A stretch of 64,000 bases of DNA, from positions 1 through 64,000 of IMG/VR virus record IMGVR_UViG_3300033571_025639, one strand, 5' to 3'. The stretch is from a virus. Made by a program: the position numbers and the translations under genes. How positions within the stretch are numbered: position 1 is the first letter of the stretch; each line of letters starts with the position of its first letter. Positions 40,787 through 50,000 of this stretch are shown here, piece by piece. The notes beneath the pieces are model-generated. The model was not told the origin of the DNA. It did no database searches and was given only the letters and a program-made list of their open reading frames with translations.

Positions 40787-41555
40787 ATCTCTTAATGACA
40801 ATCAAAAACTAGATATTTTGAAGAAACTATATGTACAAGAAAAACTTAGTTTTCAAGATATCGCGTCCAAGTTTGATACTTATGCCAATCAAATTCGCAG
40901 AGATGCCAAAAGACTGAACATTAAAATCAGAAATAAGAGTGATGCTCAAAAAAATGCTCTTAAAACTGGTAAGCATAAGCATCCAACAAAAGGATCTCAA
41001 AGATCTACAGAAACTAAAGAAAAAATTGGTAAAGCAGTAATGACCTCTTGGGATGGATTAACCGAAAAAGAGCTTAAGCAGAGACAAGACAAGAGTAGAG
41101 CTTTATGGGAGAGCATGGATAATGATGTTAAGGAGAATATTCTAAAATCCGCTAATGCTGCTGCTAGATTAAGCAGTAAAACCGGATCAAAGTTGGAAAA
41201 ATTTTTATTGAATAGACTGCTCAAAGATGGCTATTCTGTTGATTTTCATAAGGAGCAAGTCTTATCAAATACAAAGTTGCAGATTGATCTTTTTCTTCCT
41301 AGTATGAATGTGGCTATCGAAGTTGACGGACCATCTCACTTCTCTCCAATTTGGGGAGATGATGCTCTGGCAAAAAATAAAAAATATGACGAGAAAAAGA
41401 ATGGCTTGCTTATTGGTAAAGGTGTTGCACTCATACGGATCAAGCAAAAAAAGGATTTTTCAAACGCTAGAGGCAATTTAATATATGATCAATTATTGGA
41501 TCTATTAAAAACACAAAGTTATAAAACAAATAGTATCATAGAAATAGAGGACTAA
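40767..41555 (+). CDS. Vsr/DUF559-like endonuclease with N-terminal HTH
   Basis: A 262-residue protein. An HTH near residues 18-45 (LSFQDIASKFDTYANQIRRD) is followed by a KHPTKGSQRSTETKEKIGKA stretch like the NUMOD DNA-binding repeats of homing endonucleases. The nuclease core is at the C-terminus: TKLQIDLFLPSMNVAIEVDGPSH, with the catalytic Asp and the E-V-D, then ALIRIKQKK. The build fits a mobile endonuclease. It lies between genes, not within one, as a free-standing homing endonuclease would. Confidence 0.65.
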   Translation: MSSLNYKSLNDNQKLDILKKLYVQEKLSFQDIASKFDTYANQIRRDAKRLNIKIRNKSDAQKNALKTGKHKHPTKGSQRSTETKEKIGKAVMTSWDGLTEKELKQRQDKSRALWESMDNDVKENILKSANAAARLSSKTGSKLEKFLLNRLLKDGYSVDFHKEQVLSNTKLQIDLFLPSMNVAIEVDGPSHFSPIWGDDALAKNKKYDEKKNGLLIGKGVALIRIKQKKDFSNARGNLIYDQLLDLLKTQSYKTNSIIEIED

Positions 41556-42278
41556 ATGATGGTTAAGGAAAAAAAGACATCTGTTGAATCAAAAGAGGAA
41601 GTGGTTGAGGTTACCAAATTAAATCCTAATGATATTGGATGGACCGACCATGTTTTAAGTTTATTGTCTGATGATGAAAAAATAGCCGGTAATCCTACCA
41701 CAGATGGCTTGAGACGCATTTTTGAAATTGCTCTAAATTGTGATCTAATTGAATCAACTAGCGACGTTACCCAAGTTCCTACTCCGGAGAACGAAAAGAG
41801 GGCTACAGTTGTCCATAGGCTGTCTTATTTTTTAAAGGATGAGACACTACAGCAAGAATCTAAATTCAGGACTGTCAGCGGCTCTGCGGACGTTTATTGG
41901 GGTAATTGCGACAAGACATATCGTAACCATCCTACCGCTGTTGCAGAAACACGAGCAGAGGGTAGGGCTTTAAGGCGAGCACTCAAGCTTAGAAAAGTTG
42001 TTGCCGCTGAAGAAATTGCTAAAGATATCGAGGATCATCCCGACGAAAACTCAGTATCTAAAATTAGTGTTAATCAAATAAACTTTATAGATGTAATTGC
42101 CCAAAGGCTGAATATTAATGTGATTCTATTAATAAGTCAGCTTGCAATAACTGAAAGTAACATATATAATATATCTCATGAGAACGCAGTGAGTATAATA
42201 AAGCAACTCACCGCATATCAGCAAGATATGAATAAAATTCCTTCAGATTTATTAGGCTATCAAGCAAACTGGAAATAA
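41556..42278 (+). CDS. Putative DNA annealing/recombination protein
   Basis: A 240-residue protein. The central segment TAVAETRAEGRALRRALKLR resembles the conserved A-E-T-R-A-x-G-R-A-L segment of single-strand annealing proteins of the Erf/RecT/Rad52-like groups, and the C-terminal 60 residues (QINFIDVIAQRLNINVILLI onwards) look like the small helical domain common at the end of these proteins. This is a family-level guess by eye. The next gene encodes a zinc ribbon, a frequent neighbour. Two in-frame ATGs, 41556 and 41559, are possible starts. Confidence 0.45.
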   Translation: MMVKEKKTSVESKEEVVEVTKLNPNDIGWTDHVLSLLSDDEKIAGNPTTDGLRRIFEIALNCDLIESTSDVTQVPTPENEKRATVVHRLSYFLKDETLQQESKFRTVSGSADVYWGNCDKTYRNHPTAVAETRAEGRALRRALKLRKVVAAEEIAKDIEDHPDENSVSKISVNQINFIDVIAQRLNINVILLISQLAITESNIYNISHENAVSIIKQLTAYQQDMNKIPSDLLGYQANWK

Positions 42279-42280
42279 CT

Positions 42281-42613
42281 ATGAAAGCAACATACAAGGC
42301 TAATGAAAGATTGTCATTTGAACTAGAGGGTGCTGGACAAAAGGAAATCTTTAAAGAGTTAGCTTTGATTCAGGAAATCTTTTCTGAAGAAAAATGTGGC
42401 TTATGCGGCAAGTCTAATTTAAAATTTATAGTAAGAAATGTTGACGGCAATGACTATTATGAATTAAGATGTAATGATTGCGGTGCGGTGTTGGCTTTTG
42501 GCCAGCATAAAAAGGGCGGTACGCTCTTCCCACGACGTAAGGATGAAGAAAACAATTGGTTACCGAATAATGGTTGGCACAAATGGCAGAAAAATCAGGC
42601 AGACAAAACCTAG
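42281..42613 (+). CDS. Zinc ribbon protein
   Basis: A 110-residue protein. The N-terminal 35 residues may form a helix and strand pair; the zinc ribbon is CGLCGKSNLKF and CNDCGAVLAFGQ, followed by the GGTLFPRRKD loop and a Trp-rich end. Members of this group accompany single-strand annealing proteins in phages, so it may be an accessory of the upstream gene product. Its end overlaps the next gene by 31 bases. Confidence 0.65.
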   Translation: MKATYKANERLSFELEGAGQKEIFKELALIQEIFSEEKCGLCGKSNLKFIVRNVDGNDYYELRCNDCGAVLAFGQHKKGGTLFPRRKDEENNWLPNNGWHKWQKNQADKT

Positions 42614-43563
42614 TAACACAAGAGAAACTAGATAGTATAGTAAATACACTATATGAGTCTGGAGTACCACACAGTACGATATTTCATACTGTTGTATTAT
42701 TGGTATTAGCATTAACTTATTCTGAAGACCTAACACACAAGCCGATTCAAATAAGTTTCTCCTTCAGTTCCATTTCGGCTGCTCCGGACATGGAGACAGA
42801 TAGCATAAAGCTATTAGACGAACAACCAGGAAAAGAAGAAGTTAGTGATCTCAAAAATAAAGAGTCCGAAATTTTATCAGAAATTATTGAAAAGGAGATA
42901 ACGGAAGAAAGCGTTGTTTCTATTGATGAATATGTTGATGTTATTAACCAGCCCAATAATACTGATAAATTATTACCAACAGATTTAGATCTTAATCAAA
43001 TCATTCCCGTAAAACATACAGAAAAGCATACAAATAGACAGAATGCTGACAGATCTCCCAGCGATATTATCGGAGAAATAGCAAGATCCTTGCCAAAACC
43101 AGGTCAATTCGCTCAATCAGACGGAAGTGTTGGCCTGTCAACACAAAGAGAAATAGGAAGAAGACTATCTAAGGCTGGAGCTAAGTCCGGAGACGTTCAG
43201 ATATCAATAGCCTGGAATACTAGAGACGACATAGATCTTCATGTTTATACAAGACTTAGTAATGGTGAAGTTTCTACAATTTCATGGTCCAATAGAGTTG
43301 GGGCCAACGGAGGAATGTTGGATGTTGACATGAATGCCAATTTTGCAAATCTTGTAGATGATCCTGTAGAAAATATTTTTTGGGCCAAAGGATTTGCTCC
43401 GAATGCAGAATATTATGTCGGAGTTCATCATTTCAGAAGTTGGTCAAGAAATGCTTCTGTTCCGGTGTCAGTGATTGTTAAGGTTGATCAAAATACTCAA
43501 ACATTTAATGTTAATGTATCTAATGGGCAACCATTATTAGAAGTTACTAGATTTAGACGATAG
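42583..43563 (+). CDS. YfaP-like (DUF2135-type) beta-sandwich protein
   Basis: A 326-residue protein. I chose ATG 42583 (MAEKSGRQN); an upstream in-frame start at 42574 is TTG. A short hydrophobic segment (FHTVVLLVLALTY, about residues 36-48) may anchor it. An acidic linker follows to about residue 170. Then comes DVQISIAWNTRDDIDLHVYT, GGMLDVDMNAN and EYYVGVHHFRSW, the pattern of the YfaP/DUF2135 domain, which often binds metal through the D-x-D-x-H motif. The function is unknown. Its stop overlaps the opposing gene by 11 bases. Confidence 0.6.
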   Translation: MAEKSGRQNLVTQEKLDSIVNTLYESGVPHSTIFHTVVLLVLALTYSEDLTHKPIQISFSFSSISAAPDMETDSIKLLDEQPGKEEVSDLKNKESEILSEIIEKEITEESVVSIDEYVDVINQPNNTDKLLPTDLDLNQIIPVKHTEKHTNRQNADRSPSDIIGEIARSLPKPGQFAQSDGSVGLSTQREIGRRLSKAGAKSGDVQISIAWNTRDDIDLHVYTRLSNGEVSTISWSNRVGANGGMLDVDMNANFANLVDDPVENIFWAKGFAPNAEYYVGVHHFRSWSRNASVPVSVIVKVDQNTQTFNVNVSNGQPLLEVTRFRR

Positions 43564-44029
43564 GTCCCCACTTATCAGCCGGACACTTTTGATCTTTGTG
43601 CGCCAATTTATTTTGATGATTTGCTTCTCTAATAACAGTACATCCGCACAATAAACAAGAACTATTTTGAAAATATTCACAAGAATTACATACGCTTAGT
43701 CTTTGTTCTATTTGTTCAGCAGAGCAGAGGTTATCTGGATTGTCATTATTTTGAGCTTTTAAGTATTGCTGTTTTGTATTGTCTGCAATTTTATTTAGGA
43801 TAACATCAGACATATTCTGATTCTCTGAAAGATGTTCTACTGAAGATTCTTGTCCTCTATGAACCTGTTGAATCTTATTAGTAATATCTTCCATTTTTTT
43901 AAAGCATAAAATTTTGGTATCCGGTATTTCAAGACCAACGGTTAAGCCACAATAATTACATTTATACAGTGGCTTATCGTTAAAGAATGTATTTAATGGC
44001 TGAAGATCACAGTAGCTGGAGTTATGCAT
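43553..44029 (-). CDS. Zinc ribbon protein at the end of the virion operon
   Basis: A 158-residue protein. I chose the ATG at 44029 because it overlaps the stop of the giant gene by 8 bases and gives a normal soluble protein; a longer frame upstream lies within the giant gene. It has YKCNYCGLTVGLE near the start and CNSCEYFQNSSCLLCGCTV near the C-terminus, then KCPADKWG. This last pattern (CxxC...CxxCGC...KCP-x-x-KW) is common in small phage proteins coded beside tail genes. The middle part is helical. Exact role unknown. Confidence 0.7.
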   Translation of the reverse strand: MHNSSYCDLQPLNTFFNDKPLYKCNYCGLTVGLEIPDTKILCFKKMEDITNKIQQVHRGQESSVEHLSENQNMSDVILNKIADNTKQQYLKAQNNDNPDNLCSAEQIEQRLSVCNSCEYFQNSSCLLCGCTVIREANHQNKLAHKDQKCPADKWGPIV

Positions 44030-47000
44030 ATTCCACCTTATTAGCTTGGCAACATCCTTTATCATCATTACATTTTGACGCTCCGGTATTATAGCATGAT
44101 GGAGCAATATCGCAATCAGTAGTTTTATAAGTAGAAGATAGTCTAATATTAGAATTAATACATGATGTCGCTCTTTCATTACATTTGATAGAAGTATCTA
44201 CGCCTTTTAAAATATCTTGAATAGTTTTAGGTCTTCTATATTTATATGTATAATACGCTACTCTAACAGGTAATTCAACGCTGACTAATGCTGGATCACC
44301 TAAAGTAGCCCTATAGTTAATTGCTGGGTATGTTATAATACCAAAACTTAGTTTACTACAAGTGCCTGGAACCACACCTTCAACTATATCATTTATTTCA
44401 TACTTATCTTTATTATTCTTACAAACAGCTATATTATTATAAGCTTGTTCCATGTTGGCTTCCCATTCTTTATTTAACTCGCCATTAGCTCCGGCTGAAC
44501 CTTGCTCAAACTGTACTTCAGTTTCACACCCGGCAATAGCATGTTCTATATTTCCTCCTACAACAATTGCTGAAGCTTTGGAAATACAAGTATGCCATGG
44601 AAAAGAATCCGGTGCTGATTTTCCACATTGTCCTATTCCACATGTTGTTACAGTAAAACCATTACAGGCATTAGGATCTGGCAGCGTTCCACAAAATTGT
44701 TTAGCTACTGTTTGACATCCTCCGATTGGTGTCGGCCCATCTTGATTCGGATTTCCTTGTACTAAATACCCTAACACACATGTTCTAGTTTCTGTTATGA
44801 TATCCCATGACGGATGCTGATTTATCATAGCTGCTTGATTAGGCTCAACCCCGCAGTCAGAACACTCGCTATTAATAGAATCAACTACACTAAAGCTATC
44901 ATCTGGAACTGTTATCGTTATAGAAGGACAATCAGATCTTATTGAATTAGGAATACATTTTGATACTCCACCAGCTAAAGAAATTGTAAGATTATTATTA
45001 TCATAAGATATATTGCATAGTTGTGTAGAACATGAGGGTGAATATCTATTATATTGAATAGTTGTATTTTTATTATAAATATAGTAAGTTTCTGGATTAG
45101 AAATCTGACAAGACATCCAACCACACTGTTCTGTTATAGTTAGTTTATTTGAGGTTGTGGGACTCGCTCTCAAAGCAATATCGGATCGTGGAGGTATCGG
45201 ATCTGTAATTATATTTGGATTAGACAAATAACCTACAAGTTTTCTCTTGTAGCCTTTTAATGTAATAGAATGTCTACAATATTCAAAGGTATAATCAAAA
45301 TCGGTATATTCATAATTTAATGATTTACAAGCACAGTCATTAATTTTGTCAGAACTTCTACAATACCCATATTCATAATTAGAACATTCACATGCGTCCG
45401 AAGTGCTGGTTGGAGATGGTGGCCAATCTCTATTTGCTAGATTATTAAATCGTTTTTTGTCTTCATCATCTAATAAAGTAAAACATGTCCCGCAAGTAGA
45501 AGATTCGTATCTGGGATTTAGTGGGAAAGTACCCACATCGGGTATTGTAGTAGATCTAATCATACTTTCTATGGGTCCACCATTTCTGAATGTTAAGTCA
45601 TTATTGGGATTTGTAGACCCACCACGATTAACGCATCCCCTAAAGACTCCTCTAGCATAACCAGGAGAACTAACATCTATAGTAACTATTTTAGACGATA
45701 ATACTGTGCAGTTAGAAGCAATCGGATCAATTGGACCAACACCTCTGTTAGTACATTCTAGATAAGGGAAACTATTGGTATTAGCACAAGCATCATGGTC
45801 CACAAAATAAATACTGGGTATATTTTGATCTCCTGGTGGAACGTTTGGATCAGTTGAACATATCGGTTTATAATATGGTGCTCCAAAGTTACATTTTTTA
45901 CCTTTAGGGTTATTTGAATCTGCCCAAAAAGGAAAACTAAAAGTTTCTATTTCGTTGGAACATCCAATAGTTTCGATCTCTGCTCTTATAATTTTATTAA
46001 TTAAATTGAATGCTTTTTGTGGTCGCTCTTTGCATCTTCCTATTTCATTATATGTTTCCAGATTATTAGCTGGAGATAGTGGTTGTGTAGATACTACTAA
46101 ACTAGTATTTGTAATAGATTCTGAGTATATTATTGACTCTAAATCACTATGATTAGATATTGTCGCTATTGCCTTGATTTTGCCATCAGTCCTTACGATT
46201 TTAATAGTAATTGATAAATTATTAATAGATATATCGACAACTTTACCTACTGCTAAAATACCATTAATGTTTATTGAGCCATTAATTTTTCTATTTGAGG
46301 TATCAGCACTTATATCTAAGTCATATGGAATATTTTTGTATACATCTTTAGCTTCAATTTTAGGATAGGAATATCTTAAAAAATCTATAAGAGTTAATGG
46401 TTTTTCTGAATTATCAATTCTTTGTAGATTAATTTTCTGTTGTTCACCATATAAAAGCCTAAATAACATTTCATTAGCTAAAATATCAGTATTATTGACA
46501 ATACTAGTATGATCAGAAACTATGCTATTCGATAATAAAGATTGATATTCAGGATTTAATATGGAATATTTTTCTGTTGCTGGCCTTGGCCCAACAGATG
46601 GATCACAATTTGACTCTGGATACAAAATATTGTTCGGCTGTAATTCAAATCTTTGAATATATTTAATGCCAGTATTACCAATAATATTATATAGTCCAGC
46701 ATCATAAGATAACATGAAAGGAATATTATCCGGAATATTTTCGATATTTTTTTCTTTTTCTTTATTGATAGCATATTCTGCTTTTAATGTTGTCCAACCA
46801 ACAGTATTAATGCCACACCTAAAACTACCACATCCGCTAACAGCATCTGTATCACAATATACTGGATATCTAGCAAAAATATCTCCAGTGAATGATATAG
46901 TATTGAAGGAGTTAAAATCAAAAACATCTGTAAATGTAGTATTATTATAAGTTGGTACAGAAGCCCTAAATGTATTCCTGCACATTGATGTGTCTGGAGA

Positions 47001-50000
47001 AAGATTTCCTGATGAATTTAATGCTGATAATCTAAAAGGAGGATCATCTATTCTCAGAGTATTAGAATAAAAAGAACTATTGTTATTAATAGATATTGCT
47101 GATTTTAATTTATTATTTGTATTAAGATTAATCCAAAAATATCTAGTACTGTTTGTTGGTTTAAAAGACCCCCACGTATGATCTGATGCAAGATTTTTAT
47201 AAAGTCCACTAACTATTACTTTGCCTTGTAATAATTTATCTTGAGAAAATTTTTGCTGAATAATATCAGTTAATCTTGGTCTGAAGTCCTGAGTCTGCAT
47301 TCCTGGGGCTGGAATAAAATTTAAATCTATCAAAGGTAAATAATTGTCCTGAGAGTGAAAATCTTTTTTAGTTAAATAGTTATCACTTCCAAGGTTATAT
47401 TTTTGATGAATAGTATAATATACTAGACCAGTATAAGATACTGGAATGTTACTAGCGCTTTCTGGCTTAATAATATAGTTAAAAATGTTATAGTTATTAT
47501 TATTAATAATTATCTTATTAAATAAATTATTATATTGCGATAATGGGTAATTATTATGAATAACGCTAGATGAATATATATAGTTACTTAATTCGCTATT
47601 AAGCTTATTATCAAAATCAATTAAATCTGCCCATTTAGTAGAAAAAAGAGGATTATGTAAAAAAGTATCTAGCTCTTTTTTAACTAGTGGATTAAAATTT
47701 CTATAAAGAATAAGAGAGTCCACTCCATTAGGGTTTGTATAGTCTTTATGTAATCTAGAAAAATCTAAATCAACATTATCATATTTTAATTTTCTATCTA
47801 ATTTAAATCGAGTATATATTTTAATATATTGATCTGGATTGATAGAATTAAAAGATAGCATACGACCATACTTATCAGTATTATAGCAATAGATAGACTT
47901 CTCTATAATTTTGGCAGTATGTTTTTGTTTATTGTTGTCTTTATTAATAACTGTTATTTCTTGATCACAAAAGAGTCTGGTTCCATAAATATAATTAATT
48001 TTGTTTTTAAGAATATAATTAATATTCAGATCGCTAAAGTTTTGATATAGGTAATTATAATCTGTTAATTGATAAGAAGATAGAGAGATTTTGTTTCCTC
48101 CAAGATATCTCCATCTATCTCCATTACTTAATAAAACCACTGGTCTACTATCCACATCAATTAAAGCTTGTTCATCTTCGCTAAGAGATTCAATAGAGTC
48201 GTGTATGGAAACAACAGGATTATCTTTTTCTGAAACATAAAAATATGATCTAGGACCTTCAACGTTTACAATATCCGGTTTGTTTGGGTCTATGTGAGCT
48301 GACACAAGACATAACGGATATGTGTCGATGTTGTAGTCTAGAACACTCATTCCTGTGGGCTTATGGTTATACAGGAAATCGAATTCTATGGGTTCTTTAG
48401 GAGCAGATGGTAACCACGGGCCTTGTAAATAGCTTTTTTCTTCTGAAGATAAATATTCAAACATAAAAGGCTCGCCAATATATCGATTTTCTTTATTAAA
48501 AAACCCAAAAGTATTGGGGTTATCATACAAATACCATCCATCTTGTAATTGTAGATATAGTCTTAATTTTCTATGGTCCGATGAACCACCAACTTGAGTA
48601 AGTATTCTTTCAATATCGCTATTTAATTCTCCAATTAAAACTAATCCACTTGGATATAGTGCTTCTGGTCTGAATTTATCTTTTTCATAGTCTATATAAT
48701 AAGAGTGCGACTGCGAATCCTTATATATTGGAGTCAAATTATGGTATTTGTTTTCGAAAGAAAGTCCACTATTAGGATGAAAAAATCCTTTCCTTAAATT
48801 CCCTAATTGAGTATATGAAGGGATAGAAAAGTTTAGAATTTGTTTTCTCGGCACTCGGCTAAATTTAATAGGTACTGAACTAATCTCATCGCCCCGTGTG
48901 CTAAAAATATTGTTAGTTTCACAGATAGTCCCTGTTGGCGGATATAGATAAAATTCATCTCCCAATAATCCTTCTAGATAAGGATTGTTCAGGCCTATAC
49001 TAACGCTAGAAGACGAACCCCCTCCTTTACCAATAAATACTTTTTTCTGTTGATCGTACATGGTAATATTATCATTTAAATTTACTTTAGTAGCAAATCT
49101 TTGAAACCCTAAATTAGGAGTAGCTATTAATTCTCCAGTCTCAGAATCTGTACTAAAATTATTAGTTTTAAATAAATTTACACCCTCAAGCACTTCAGCC
49201 CAAACATCTGCATGGGTAGTATTGTAAGAAGGCAAAGTTACTGTCCAATTAGTAGAAGCATAATTATTTAATGTAATAGTAACAGATTTCTCGCATCCAT
49301 AGGGATTCAATGGATCAATTTTAGCATTCACAGATGACAATAGAGAGTTAGCTGTTGGATGGTTTGGTATTATATTAGATGTAATAGACGACAATCTATT
49401 TCTAAGAGTTTCTAATTCCTCAGAAAGGCCTCTTAATCGACTTTGTAATAATTCTAAATCATCTAAGTTAGTGATAGAAATAATTTGCTCATTAATTACT
49501 AAAATTTCTGATTCTTTTCTAGATATATCTTCTAAAATTTTAGAACCACCAAATAGTTCTGCTAATTTATTTAAAGAATAGCCTCCATATGCTTTTAATC
49601 TTGGGCTATTTTGTGTAGAAAGTGCTGGAGTATATAATACTTTATCCTGATTAGTATATGTAATAGAGGTTGATGAGCTACATCGATATGGATAATCAGT
49701 TACATTGCTTAAGTTAAAACATTTGCAACTATCTTTAATTGGAAAAGCTTTGCAGGAATAACTATCCTCCGCTGGGCCTCTAATCTTTTCAATAGAAATA
49801 TTATATATTTTTATTCCAACGTCCCTAGTATTAAAGGTAAGAGACAATTGACCTCCATTAATACCACTAAATAAAGACGTAGTATTATTTACAAATACTG
49901 TACTACCGCTAATTGCTCCAAGAGGACTACAAGTATAATAAATTCCACCCTGACTATGAAATGCTAATCTATCAATATGGGGATTGAAAGCAGCTGCTGG

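Noticed and set aside
44030-44179. Longer N-terminus for the minus-strand zinc ribbon gene
   Set aside because: The frame is open upstream but lies inside the end of the 2716-aa gene. The leader is a Leu/Ile-rich run that looks like an out-of-frame reading of Cys/Asn-rich coding DNA, and ATG 44029 overlaps the stop like other starts here.
46556-46950. Short open frames inside the giant virion genes, on either strand
   Set aside because: They are low in complexity (Leu/Ile/Ser-rich), lack ribosome sites and lie wholly in the coding region of long genes in an AT-rich genome.
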